Assembly: GCF_000155595.1 (NCBI RefSeq)
Contig: NZ_DS989907.1
Span: 76,905-140,904 of the forward strand
Origin: Synechococcus sp. PCC 7335
GTDB taxonomy: Bacteria; Cyanobacteriota; Cyanobacteriia; Phormidesmidales; Phormidesmidaceae
Length of the DNA stretch: 64,000 nucleotides
Direction: 5' to 3'
Shown: in pieces, positions 20,873-28,785 of the stretch
Layout: every line of letters starts with the position of its first letter
How positions within the stretch are numbered: the stretch's first letter is position 1
The notes under the pieces: model-generated
Databases searched by the model: none
What the model saw: only the letters and a program-made list of their open reading frames with translations
Told to the model about the DNA's origin: nothing
Position numbers and translations under genes: made by a program

Positions 20873-22048
20873 CTAAAGATCAAGTGCAAGCTCAGACTCT
20901 TGAAGCTGTTTTGTTTCCCAGTACTGAGAGATCGCCTGCTCAAGCTCTCTCAGCGCAGCTTCTGTCCAGAACGGTGAGCAATAGTGCAGGAGATGAAGCA
21001 TCAGTGTTGGGTTCCAAGGTTCGAGCAAACCGCGATCAAGCAGTATTTGGTTTAGCTGCTTCCGCTGGCGTACAGACATTTTCAGAACTTCATCGCTGAG
21101 TGAAGCTAGCCAGCGACTTTGCTGGAAGCCCCAACCCCCAACAATCTCCATCAGCGCTAGCTCGACCCATGTTTGAGGATTGTGCTTTGCCCCGTTATGA
21201 ATGTCATTCGCACTGCCTAAGACACACAGAGAACAGGACAATCGTGTGTTGCCAGAGGCATAAACCCAATGGCAAGGAAAGCCTGCGATCGCTTGCTCAA
21301 TTTTGCCTGATTGATACAGTTCGACCCGACGAGCGACATCCGCAGATGAGGTGCCGTTCTGCTGCCAAACCTGTTCGAGCGGCCAGTGATGGATCGGATG
21401 CCAGGAGATTGCGAATCGACCTTTTCGGCCAGAGTTCTCCCAGTCCTGATAGGCTTGCTCTGCCCACCGTTCCTTCTGTTCAGCCGTCTTGCAACTGGCG
21501 GGGGTTTTGAACCGCTTAGTGGTGATTTCGTTTCGTACCTGGTAGCGAGGCTTTTTCGCCCGCGCTGATGATTCCTCGGCTCGCAAGCCTATTGCACAGA
21601 CGATGAATTTATAGTCTCGCAACAGTTTGTCGGCGGGTTGGGTTTTTTCATGTTTGGTGCAGAAGCGAGCGCTGGAGGAAGACCAAAAAGGCTTGTTTTC
21701 CTGCTTTTCCAAAATCGTCTCGTAGCGCTGCTGCCACTCTTCGATCATCGGTCGGTTCGGATAGAGTTTCACGAGTGGAATCGCTAGCTCAAAGCAGAGC
21801 TGCTTCAGATGTCGGTCAACACCCGACCATTCGATTCGGCCTAGCTCGCAAAACAGAGCGAACATTTCCCCTGGCCAAGAGGATGCTCGCTGCTGTTCCG
21901 CGAGATAGCGAAGCATTGCATCACTATCTTTGCCGCCGCTGATGGAGATAGCGAGATCCGCACCTTTCTCTAGAAGAGACGGCACGAAATCTTGACATGA
22001 CGATTGGTCACTCTCTGTGAAGAGAGTGGTCTGCTTGAAAGTATTCAT
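20873..22048 (-). CDS. PP-loop ATPase of the PAPS reductase/DndC type
   Basis: 391 residues from the ATG at 22048 (GGGAAAA upstream). SISGGKDSDAML (residues 35-46) is the PP-loop that activates substrates by adenylation, as in PAPS reductases, DndC and tRNA thiolation enzymes. A later CSLCVLGSANDIHNGAKHNP (CxxC) and CTKHEKT suggest Fe-S or thiol chemistry, as in DndC. No dndB/D/E-type partners, IscS or restriction genes are visible in the window, so DNA phosphorothioation cannot be claimed. Orphan PAPS-reductase-like proteins are frequent in phages and plasmids. It is probably co-transcribed with the 20475-20858 gene. Confidence 0.8.
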   Translation of the reverse strand: MNTFKQTTLFTESDQSSCQDFVPSLLEKGADLAISISGGKDSDAMLRYLAEQQRASSWPGEMFALFCELGRIEWSGVDRHLKQLCFELAIPLVKLYPNRPMIEEWQQRYETILEKQENKPFWSSSSARFCTKHEKTQPADKLLRDYKFIVCAIGLRAEESSARAKKPRYQVRNEITTKRFKTPASCKTAEQKERWAEQAYQDWENSGRKGRFAISWHPIHHWPLEQVWQQNGTSSADVARRVELYQSGKIEQAIAGFPCHWVYASGNTRLSCSLCVLGSANDIHNGAKHNPQTWVELALMEIVGGWGFQQSRWLASLSDEVLKMSVRQRKQLNQILLDRGLLEPWNPTLMLHLLHYCSPFWTEAALRELEQAISQYWETKQLQESELALDL

Positions 22049-22140
22049 TTTTCCCAATTCCTGTACAGGCGTCCTTTCATACGAAGAGAGAAAGAACGCC
22101 AATTTGCTATTGAAGGAGCGTCAGCGGCTGCGTACTAGAG

Positions 22141-22175
22141 TCGCTGACCTGTATTGCCTAACCGCAGGTCAGCGA
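22141..22175 (-). terminator. Terminator hairpin after XRE gene
   Basis: Perfect 11-base arms TCGCTGACCTG / CAGGTCAGCGA, adjoining the stop codon at 22176. Confidence 0.65.
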
Positions 22176-22511
22176 TTACTTTTCATCCAAAATTTGTTCC
22201 ACAAGCTTTTTGTTCTTCAAAGCCCGAAGCAGCACAGGCAGCTTCTTCTTGTACTGTTTAGCAAGAGCTTGAATGATTTTGGCATCTGCTGGCGGGATTC
22301 GCCCAGATAGATAGGTTAACTCAATCGCATCTAGCTTTAGGTATCGCGCTAGCCGCCGAATAACAATAGGTTTAGGAGGATACTCCGAACTGTCATTTTC
22401 GATTTTCGATAGGTAGCTGTGATCAACGCCAACCAACTCTGCTAAAGTGCGCTGGCTATAGCCTTTCTTCACTCTTCCTGTTTTGATGTGCTGGCCGAAT
22501 GTTTGTCTCAT
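22176..22511 (-). CDS. XRE-family transcription regulator
   Basis: 111 residues from MRQTFGQHIK. The helix-turn-helix is typical for the Cro/C1 class: KGYSQRTLAELVGVDHSYLS then KIEND (about residues 15-40), followed by a helical C-terminal region ending in Lys-rich KKLPVLLRALKNKK. It is the most upstream gene of the minus-strand block and carries a leader motif copy, so it could regulate the block or itself. Confidence 0.85.
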   Translation of the reverse strand: MRQTFGQHIKTGRVKKGYSQRTLAELVGVDHSYLSKIENDSSEYPPKPIVIRRLARYLKLDAIELTYLSGRIPPADAKIIQALAKQYKKKLPVLLRALKNKKLVEQILDEK

Positions 22512-22537
22512 TGGTAAACCAGATATCGTCAGAATTT

Positions 22538-22553
22538 CTGTTGCGCAGCAGGG
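22538..22553 (-). promoter_or_regulatory. GCTGCGC leader motif, copy 15
   Basis: Minus-strand CCTGCTGCGCAACAGAAATTC followed by TGACG, about 32 bases upstream of the XRE gene. Confidence 0.5.
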
Positions 22554-22554
22554 C

Positions 22555-22860
22555 AACCTTTTAAGCGAAGGAAAAGGCGATCGCTCGTGATCAATGCAAC
22601 TAAAAAGGGCACGACTGCATATTGCCTGTCCATAATAGGCGATAACCTCGACTATACAAGCTTTTCAGCCATTGCAGTGCTTGCAGTATACGGGCAATCG
22701 CCTTACCATCGGATTTGTCCCCTATTCCCCGCCAGATAGACGCTTCAGCCTCATTCAACAGCAGGCAAAGGGGCACGGATACTCTGACATCTGCATATAA
22801 CCTAAAAAACAGCGCCCCTTTGCTACAGGTAGCGCTGATAGCTTGCTTATTAGCAAGTTA
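22555..22860. other. Gene-free stretch between XRE gene and pseudogene
   Basis: No supported gene. The only structure seen is a short inverted repeat (CAGCGC...GCGCTG near 22810-22838) followed by GCTTGCTTATTAGCAAG. Confidence 0.5.
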
Positions 22861-23022
22861 GAGCACCCGCTAAAAGAATGTTAGAGATGCGGTTCCTAGC
22901 CTCCAGATATTGATTTTTGGCATAGTCTCATTAAACACAGCGGACATTACGTCTGCAATTTTTGAAGTCTTTTCTGGGCTACTGTTCGAGGACTACCTGC
23001 ACCGCTTCAGGCATGGCGTATG
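22861..23022 (-). pseudogene. Degraded 3' fragment of the 24402-24944 gene
   Basis: This stretch aligns with 24455-24622 at roughly three in four bases by eye. Translated in pieces it gives MPEAVQVVLEQ-stop, KDFKIADVMSAVFNETMPK and then a frameshift, matching LPDAVQLVLEQ and KDFKIAEVMSALFKETMPK of the intact protein. The two copies bracket the AT-rich gene 23023-24114 and the truncated nuclease gene, suggesting a past duplication or insertion. Confidence 0.7.
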
Positions 23023-24114
23023 CTATTCGTTATCTGCCGACTCGAACTGTTTCCATATCCACGAAACGATAATATGCAGCCCTGGTAGGTAAGACAAAAG
23101 ACCTTCTTCGCTCAGCTCCTTATCAGCCCAGTATGGATTATCCCTTGTCGCCAAGCGAAGAACTGAAGAATTAATCGGATCAACTGCATTTAGACCCAAA
23201 AGCTTTTGTTTCCAAACAAGTGTTCTTCGCCACCATAAGGGTTTAGCTCTGATGGTTCGGACCTTTCCAAGAAGGCGGTACATTGCAGTAATTGACATCT
23301 TTGTACCATCGCTATTCAAGTATAAGTAGCAGTATTGATAATAGAATTTTCTCAAATCTTTAATACAGCGAATTATCATTACCTTTTCTTTCTCTGTAAC
23401 ACCGTGAAAAAAGGACTTTATCATTTCAATCTCTTCCCTACTCACAGAACGAGGGTCAAAATCTAGAGTAATACTAGTATTAGAATCAGTACTAACGGCG
23501 TTAAATAGTTTTTCCAAGCGCAATAGCGACTCATTCAGGGCCAGTTCAGGAGACTCATTTCTGACAATACATAGCGTTCGAGGATTGATGTTGTCCGATC
23601 CATATAGAATGTGGGATAACATCCGATGGTGACCACCCATTCCTTCTTCCCATAAAGCAATCGCATCATAGTAGGTGGAGTCCCATTGAAAGCTGTGTAA
23701 ACGTTTTCCTTGCGCCAGGTAAAACAATGACTCTATCGTAGTATCAGACTTCACTCCGCCCTTATAGGCTGGTCTAAGCCTGCCATCTGGCCGATATAGA
23801 ATTTCATGCATAGAAAAATCTATATCCAAAGACGTGCTATGAAAATCACCTTTTATACTTTCTACTTCCCCCGTATAATGCAACCAACTGAGATATTTTT
23901 CACAATACCGAGAAGTACCTAAAGGCTGAGCAGTCACCGCATCTTTAACAATAATTTTGTTTGAGCTAAATGCATCTATTACTTTCGGATACCAACGGGA
24001 AAACTTATCTTGGAAATCAGGTCCGTCTAGACTTTCAAATTCTTCTAAGAAAGAATCAACAATCCGACGAACTTCCAACTGGCCTCTGCTCAACTTTGTG
24101 TTATTAGTAATCAT
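23023..24114 (-). CDS. AT-rich hypothetical protein, 363 aa
   Basis: Not recognised with confidence. Base composition is clearly more AT-rich than in its neighbours, a sign of recent transfer. The stretch DAIALWEEGMGGHHRMLSHILYG, given here only as GGHHRMLSHILYG, resembles the GxHR motif of ParB/sulfiredoxin-like nuclease folds, but the match is short. Its start codon overlaps the 3' end of a truncated PD-(D/E)XK nuclease gene, and its stop abuts a winged-helix pseudogene, so it appears to have landed inside older genes. A defence or selfish function is conceivable, not shown. Confidence 0.55.
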   Translation of the reverse strand: MITNNTKLSRGQLEVRRIVDSFLEEFESLDGPDFQDKFSRWYPKVIDAFSSNKIIVKDAVTAQPLGTSRYCEKYLSWLHYTGEVESIKGDFHSTSLDIDFSMHEILYRPDGRLRPAYKGGVKSDTTIESLFYLAQGKRLHSFQWDSTYYDAIALWEEGMGGHHRMLSHILYGSDNINPRTLCIVRNESPELALNESLLRLEKLFNAVSTDSNTSITLDFDPRSVSREEIEMIKSFFHGVTEKEKVMIIRCIKDLRKFYYQYCYLYLNSDGTKMSITAMYRLLGKVRTIRAKPLWWRRTLVWKQKLLGLNAVDPINSSVLRLATRDNPYWADKELSEEGLLSYLPGLHIIVSWIWKQFESADNE

Positions 24115-24280
24115 TACTCACATCTGTATAGAACTGTGCAAGTGCCGCATGTAGAGCGGTACCCAACGCAGCCGAGGCAAACGCACTGCGCGCTTTCAAA
24201 CCGCACTCATAGCGGAAGTAGTATGCCTGCGGGCAACGAGCGTAGGACTTGAGTTTGGTGGCGGAAAGGGGATAAGCCAT
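24104..24280 (-). pseudogene. Truncated PD-(D/E)XK nuclease (RecB/Cas4-like), 5' fragment
   Basis: A 58-codon frame starting MAYPLSATKLKSYARCPQAY and continuing FRYECGL, then LGTALHAALAQFY matches the N-terminal pattern of RecB/AddB/Cas4-type PD-(D/E)XK proteins (LSxSxLxxYxxCPxxFYFRY...LGxxxHxxLExFY). Such proteins are about 250 residues or more; here the catalytic part is missing because the AT-rich gene begins over its last codons. A GGGGTATGG context provides the start. Confidence 0.65.
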
Positions 24281-24313
24281 ACCCCGTATTTTACTGGCTG
24301 ATGATGGTTTTAG

Positions 24314-24353
24314 ATCTTATGTAACTACTAATGTCTATGTAGTTACATAAGAT
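24314..24353. terminator. Perfect 15-bp inverted repeat
   Basis: Arms ATCTTATGTAACTAC / GTAGTTACATAAGAT with a 10-base loop, 49 bases past the 24402-24944 gene. It may be its terminator, although it lacks a T-run; the 10-base loop geometry equals that of the longer repeat at 49166-49215. Confidence 0.55.
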
Positions 24354-24401
24354 TCATTCGGATAGGCTTCAGTTGTTTCCCGATGTACCAGCGTCTCAGT
24401 T

Positions 24402-24944
24402 TTACCGAGCGCTGCGATATGAGCTACGGTCTCCTCTCTGCCAATCTCCGTTGCGAGCGCCCGCTGAGAGAATGTTAGAGACTCGGTTCCTGGCCCTTAG
24501 ATATTGGCTTTTAGGCATAGTCTCTTTGAACAAAGCAGACATCACCTCGGCAATCTTGAAGTCCTTCTTCGGCTCTTGTTCCAGGACTAACTGTACAGCA
24601 TCAGGTAGCGAATAGCCTTTCATGGCAGGAAGCAGATACTTTTGCCAATTCCCTGTGCGTCCGTCTTTCTTCCGCTTCGTGCTTTTGGCCTTGGTAGCTT
24701 TCTTAGCGCTAGTTGCTTTCTCAGTCTTTTCTTCTGGTTCTTCAACAGTAGGGGAAGCAGTCTCTTCATCACTAAGATCATCTTTTGCTTCAGTGGCAGC
24801 AGGTGAAGCATCAAACATATCGATGACTGAGAGGATAGCCTTTCGTTTCTCTCGTACTATCGATAGCTGCTGTTCAATAGCGGCGACTTCATTCTCCAGG
24901 TCAGAACTGGCGGATTTGAGCTTCGGTAAAACGTTTGTTGGCAT
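24402..24944 (-). CDS. Coiled-coil/winged-helix protein, 180 aa
   Basis: Residues 10-45 form a coiled coil (LENEVAAIEQQLSIVREKRK), 50-95 are acidic and then Lys/Ala-rich (linker that could bind DNA), and the last 75 residues resemble a winged-helix domain (SLPDAVQLVLEQ ... FKIAEVMSALF ... RVSNILSAG). Proteins of this layout occur in cyanobacteria as hypothetical or putative regulators. A degraded copy of the C-terminal part lies at 22861-23022. Divergent from the 25066-25440 gene. Confidence 0.65.
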   Translation of the reverse strand: MPTNVLPKLKSASSDLENEVAAIEQQLSIVREKRKAILSVIDMFDASPAATEAKDDLSDEETASPTVEEPEEKTEKATSAKKATKAKSTKRKKDGRTGNWQKYLLPAMKGYSLPDAVQLVLEQEPKKDFKIAEVMSALFKETMPKSQYLRARNRVSNILSAGARNGDWQRGDRSSYRSAR

Positions 24945-25065
24945 GGCAATGAGATTCGATAGAACTACTCGAATTCTATCAAAAATCTATAATGTTGCTA
25001 ATCAAAAAGACTTTTCTAATAGTAGCAACTGTAATATAGAAGGCACTCACTACTCTCAAAAAATT

Positions 25066-25440
25066 ATGAGCAAGACAGCCCCTTCTGGGAATTCATTTGT
25101 AGACTGCCTTTTAGCTCTAGAGGATGTCACCTTTCCAGCAGGAAAGAACCCGAACAGCAAAGAGCTTTTCCAAGCGATGCTAGTTTCTGTACGGCAAAAG
25201 GGGAAGCCGGATGAAACTAGAAAACAGCCTGAAATCTTTGCTGAGGAGCTGCAAAGGATTGTTGCTCAGCCCCAAGAGCTTGGCACAGACGATATCGTCC
25301 GAAGCACTTACAGTTCAATCGAAGAATTACAGCAAGTTAGTGGTGAGGGGGAAACTGAGGCTTCTAAGTCTGTACTGTTGCTTACGGCGGCTCTAGCGAT
25401 GCTAAAACCAATGTTGGATAAAGAGGCTAGTAACAACTGA
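25066..25440 (+). CDS. Hypothetical protein, 124 aa
   Basis: The ATG at 25066 (MSKTAPSGN) is chosen because upstream the frame lies antisense to the winged-helix gene. Soluble, helical, acidic. Not recognised. Shares an intergenic region with the divergent winged-helix gene. Confidence 0.55.
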   Translation: MSKTAPSGNSFVDCLLALEDVTFPAGKNPNSKELFQAMLVSVRQKGKPDETRKQPEIFAEELQRIVAQPQELGTDDIVRSTYSSIEELQQVSGEGETEASKSVLLLTAALAMLKPMLDKEASNN

Positions 25441-25472
25441 ACCAACTACGCAATCGCATTCAAAAAGAGAAA

Positions 25473-25500
25473 GCCACAACACCTAAATAGATGTTGTGGC
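25473..25500. terminator. Bidirectional terminator
   Basis: Perfect 9-base arms GCCACAACA / TGTTGTGGC, with A-run on one side and TTCTTCTC on the other, between converging genes. Confidence 0.7.
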
Positions 25501-25507
25501 TTCTTCT

Positions 25508-25894
25508 CTAGTGCTCAGACGGTAGCAAGATGATGTTTTTTTGGCAGTAGAGCATTATTTCCCCAAAGGGAAAGTCGCTCGGAATCTCCTGGTGTATTGT
25601 AGGTGCCCACCCTGAATCCCCCAAACAGTCAAGTTTGGCTTTATTTCCCTCCACTGAGAGTATCCAAACCTGCGACCCTGTGGTTTGCTCTAACGCTTTA
25701 ATTGCTGGGTCGCTCCGATAGGAGGCGATCATCTCTAGCAGCCAGTATGCTTTAGCTTTCTCTGCTAGATACTTGACGCCATCTGTACAGAACATATCTG
25801 GAAAACGAGAACTCCAGCGATGCCTCTGCACTGTTCTAGGAAACCCTCTTAACTCTTTTCGTAGCTGCTTTGCTTCACTTGAAAGTTTCATCAT
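25508..25894 (-). CDS. Hypothetical protein, 128 aa
   Basis: Not recognised. Basic N-terminus (KQLRKELRGFPRTVQRHRW), then an alpha/beta region with the EVGN/SVEGNKAKLDCLGDSG segment. It carries an extended leader motif variant upstream, although it lies outside the main block. Confidence 0.55.
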   Translation of the reverse strand: MMKLSSEAKQLRKELRGFPRTVQRHRWSSRFPDMFCTDGVKYLAEKAKAYWLLEMIASYRSDPAIKALEQTTGSQVWILSVEGNKAKLDCLGDSGWAPTIHQEIPSDFPFGEIMLYCQKNIILLPSEH

Positions 25895-25926
25895 AGATCT
25901 GATTGCGGGCTACAGTAGCCCTGTTC

Positions 25927-25946
25927 AGTTCTTCTATGCGTAGCAC
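25927..25946 (-). promoter_or_regulatory. Leader motif variant, copy 16
   Basis: Minus-strand GTGCTACGCATAGA followed by AGAACTGAACAGGGCTACTG, matching copy 1 across both halves (GCTGCGCATAGA...TGAACGAGGCTAC) with few changes. About 45 bases upstream of the 25508-25894 gene. Confidence 0.5.
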
Positions 25947-25955
25947 CTACCGAGT

Positions 25956-26219
25956 TTGCGTGGAGCCTCGTACTTCTGGGCGCGGAGTATCGCCTACTAT
26001 TCGCCTTGGAACCGCACTTCGGTTTTGTCGTTTCTTGAATCGTTTCTCGGTGTAACGATTGGACTGATGCTGTTCCTTGCTATATATATTTTCATTGACA
26101 ATAGAATCAGCTTAGCGGTTCAGGAAGGCAAGGTAGAAGAATTTACAGTTATAATTATTTCAAACTTTGCGATGGCCGGTATATTGGTGTCAACTATTGC
26201 GATCTGGTTCAGAAGCTAA
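25956..26219 (+). CDS. Small membrane protein, 87 aa
   Basis: Two hydrophobic segments (about residues 27-47, FLGVTIGLMLFLAIYIFI, and 62-85) predict two membrane spans. Not recognised; the first part overlaps the leader region of the divergent gene, so a later start is possible. Confidence 0.45.
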   Translation: MRGASYFWARSIAYYSPWNRTSVLSFLESFLGVTIGLMLFLAIYIFIDNRISLAVQEGKVEEFTVIIISNFAMAGILVSTIAIWFRS

Positions 26220-26283
26220 TATCTCAGTTCCCTTGATATGTTGTAGTTGTCTAAAGAAGTTACTGATGAAAAAGGTATTTTGA

Positions 26284-27060
26284 ATGTCTAGTAATCCTAC
26301 CAAACCGCCTTTTCTATTTGTCCTAGAGCAACTTGTGGCGGACTGGCGGCAGGTGGTACTGCCGCCGTATTGGTTAGGCGATCGCCGAGATCCCGAGTAT
26401 CTACAACGAATCAAAGAGGTAGGCGGGAAATACCTGTGGTTGCGTAACGCTAATTTACAAGGCGTTAATCTGAGCGGCGCTAACTTGCGGAAAGCCGATC
26501 TGAGTAGCGCCAACCTCAGTAGTGCTAATTTACGCGAAGCCGACCTAAGTGATGCAACTCTGTACTGTATCGACCTAGAGGACGCTTCTTTAGTCAGTGC
26601 CAAGCTGTGTGACGCCAAAATGCAAGGCGCTATCTTACACAAGACCGACCTGAGTGGTGCGGATCTCAGTGGCGCGAACCTCGATAGAGCCGAACCGAAC
26701 AAGGCTTACTTACGCGGCGTTAACCTGCATGGAGCCAGTCTGTTCGCAGCGGATCTACGCGGAGCTGATTTACGAGAAGCCGATTTGCATGGAGCCGACT
26801 TGTTCGGCGCGGATCTCAAAGCAGCCAATCTCAACAATAGCGACTTGTGTGGAGCCGTCCTAGAATTGGCTGATCTAAACCAGGTTTCTCTAGTAGGAGC
26901 AAAGGTTGATAATACTCGATTCGGTGAGGGTGAAGGGTTGTCCGATGAGAGAAAGGAAGATCTGAAGCAGAGAGGCGCAATTTTTGGGTGGGATGCGTTT
27001 TGCGAAGAGAACAAACCCAAGCATCGATTCTCTAGAGTTGTTTTTAATGTTTTGTACTAA
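26284..27060 (+). CDS. Pentapeptide repeat protein, 258 aa
   Basis: After a unique N-terminus (about residues 1-55) come some 25-30 tandem A(D/N)LXX pentapeptides from LRNANLQGVNLSGANL to about residue 215. These fold as a right-handed quadrilateral beta-helix. Some such proteins mimic DNA and protect gyrase, but in cyanobacteria they are numerous and mostly of unknown role. The last 40 residues are non-repetitive. Start MSSNPTKPP at 26284. Intact. Confidence 0.9.
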   Translation: MSSNPTKPPFLFVLEQLVADWRQVVLPPYWLGDRRDPEYLQRIKEVGGKYLWLRNANLQGVNLSGANLRKADLSSANLSSANLREADLSDATLYCIDLEDASLVSAKLCDAKMQGAILHKTDLSGADLSGANLDRAEPNKAYLRGVNLHGASLFAADLRGADLREADLHGADLFGADLKAANLNNSDLCGAVLELADLNQVSLVGAKVDNTRFGEGEGLSDERKEDLKQRGAIFGWDAFCEENKPKHRFSRVVFNVLY

Positions 27061-27166
27061 AGAGTTTACTTGGGTACAAAGCAAATGGGTAAACGTCCCG
27101 CTCTTGATCAAAGTCAGCGTCATGCGCTGCTCGAAATCTGCCAACCAGTCTGAGGAAAACAAAGTC

Positions 27167-27430
27167 ATGCGATTCCCTTTCTCCTTTAGAAAACTATCTA
27201 CAAAAGAACGAGAATACCGCAAGAAAGTGTATCAACACAGGCGACTGCAAACAAAGAAACTTCATTATGAGTTGAGTTACAAACCAACTCCAAGTATCGA
27301 CTGTGAGCTACATGAGATTGAGGAGTGGCTGCATAAGTATCACGCTGATTTACATGCGATCGAACTCCAAGAGCAGACCGAGTTTGAGGCGGCACTTGCA
27401 GAGCTAGATGCTGAAATTCCTAGACAGTAG
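27167..27430 (+). CDS. Small basic helical protein, 87 aa
   Basis: AGGAAAAC precedes the ATG (MRFPFSFRKL). The first half is very basic (STKEREYRKKVYQHRRLQTKKL), the second half acidic and helical. Not recognised; RNA or DNA binding is plausible from charge only. Confidence 0.55.
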   Translation: MRFPFSFRKLSTKEREYRKKVYQHRRLQTKKLHYELSYKPTPSIDCELHEIEEWLHKYHADLHAIELQEQTEFEAALAELDAEIPRQ

Positions 27431-27507
27431 ATGCCAATACTGTTTGGCAGCAGGTGTGGCTGTTCGGAAGTAGGCGATCGCGTTCCTCAAACGAGCTAAC
27501 AACACCT

Positions 27508-28785
27508 TCAGCACCTAACCTTGACTATCTCCTTGAGCCGTGTCGTGTACCGAGGCGATCGCCACTGCTGCCGCATTCCCCAAGACTTTCGCTGCTTGCC
27601 CTTCTCTAGTCCTTGAGCCGCAAAGCGAACGGTGCCTCTGCCCATCTTGGCGTTAAGTGAGTCCATCAGCGCCATCAGTTCATCGGACTGCTCGTGGTCG
27701 GTAGAGCAAAACAGATTGCCCTGTACGGTGGTGGCCGGGGCCAGGTCGAACAGCATAACGCCGCACTTGTGGTACTCAAACTCAGGCCGATACAGCTGCG
27801 CCATACATGCCCTGGCCGCATGAATAATTTCCCTACTATCGCTGCTAGGCACTGTGAAAGACCAGGTGCAGCTATTGCTGTACTGCGCCTCATGCTGACG
27901 GAATCTGTTGGTTTGCAAGAATACCTGCAATCCGCCACAACGACTGCCCTGCCTCCGTAGCTTTCCGGCTGCTCTAGCGGCGTGGTCAGCGATCGCCTCC
28001 AACAACAGATGTTTCTCAGCAATCATCCGCCCGAACGAGCGCGAACACATGATGTTCTTCTTCGGCTGAATCTCTTCTAATCCCAGACAAGCCGTTCCGC
28101 GCAATTCGTGAACGATCCGCTCTGCGACCACGTTGAACACCTGTCGAATTGTTCTTGGTTCAGCGGCTCGCAAGTCAGCCGCAGTCTCAATACCAATCGC
28201 ATTGAGCTTGAGCGTCCACCGTCTACCGATGCCCCAGATATTCCCAACTGCAATAGTAGGAAGCACCTCATCTTGGAGGGTGCGATCACACAAGTTAAAA
28301 ACACCGCTCGTTGTTCGTTTCTTAGCTACATAGTTAGCAACCTTAGCCAGCGTCTTAGTTGGGCCGATGCCTACACCGATAGGTATACCCGTCCACTGGT
28401 GGACTTTCTTTTGCATCTGGCGTCCGTAGTCAGTGAGGTCGAGGTGAGCAAAGCCATCCAGTTGCAAGAAGGCTTCATCGATTGAATAGACTTCCATATC
28501 CGGCGTAAACGTGCCTAAACATGCCATCACCCGCTGAGACATATCACCGTAGAGTGCGTAGTTAGAAGAGAAAACTGCAACATTGTGCTGAGCGCAGATT
28601 TTCTTATATTTATGCCACGGCCCGCCCATCGGCACCTCTAACGCTTTCAACTTTGGCGATCGAGCAATGAAACATCCGTCATTGCTCGACAAGACCCCGC
28701 AGGCGCGATGCTCTAGCTCAGGCCGGAATACCCGCTCGCACGATACATAGAATTGGTTGCAATCACAAAGGGCGAAGATCGGCAT
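27508..28785 (-). CDS. umuC: Y-family DNA polymerase V catalytic subunit
   Basis: 425 residues, normal for UmuC. D8 in LCDCNQFY and D103-E104 in YSIDEAF are the metal-binding catalytic residues of the palm; a helix-hairpin-helix (VGNIWGIGRRWTLKL region), and a little-finger domain follow. It performs error-prone translesion synthesis with UmuD'. No umuD lies beside it, so it must rely on a UmuD from elsewhere or act alone. The upstream region has a LexA-like box at 28941. Confidence 0.95.
   Translation of the reverse strand: MPIFALCDCNQFYVSCERVFRPELEHRACGVLSSNDGCFIARSPKLKALEVPMGGPWHKYKKICAQHNVAVFSSNYALYGDMSQRVMACLGTFTPDMEVYSIDEAFLQLDGFAHLDLTDYGRQMQKKVHQWTGIPIGVGIGPTKTLAKVANYVAKKRTTSGVFNLCDRTLQDEVLPTIAVGNIWGIGRRWTLKLNAIGIETAADLRAAEPRTIRQVFNVVAERIVHELRGTACLGLEEIQPKKNIMCSRSFGRMIAEKHLLLEAIADHAARAAGKLRRQGSRCGGLQVFLQTNRFRQHEAQYSNSCTWSFTVPSSDSREIIHAARACMAQLYRPEFEYHKCGVMLFDLAPATTVQGNLFCSTDHEQSDELMALMDSLNAKMGRGTVRFAAQGLEKGKQRKSWGMRQQWRSPRYTTRLKEIVKVRC

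Noticed and set aside
20873-22048. A complete Dnd phosphorothioation system
   Set aside because: Only a DndC-like protein is present; no DndB, DndD, DndE or cysteine desulfurase in the window.
26190-27020. Long open frames antisense to the pentapeptide gene (and likewise at 59114-59479)
   Set aside because: Leu/Arg/Ser/Ala-only repeats are the reverse complement of the pentapeptide coding repeats, not genes.
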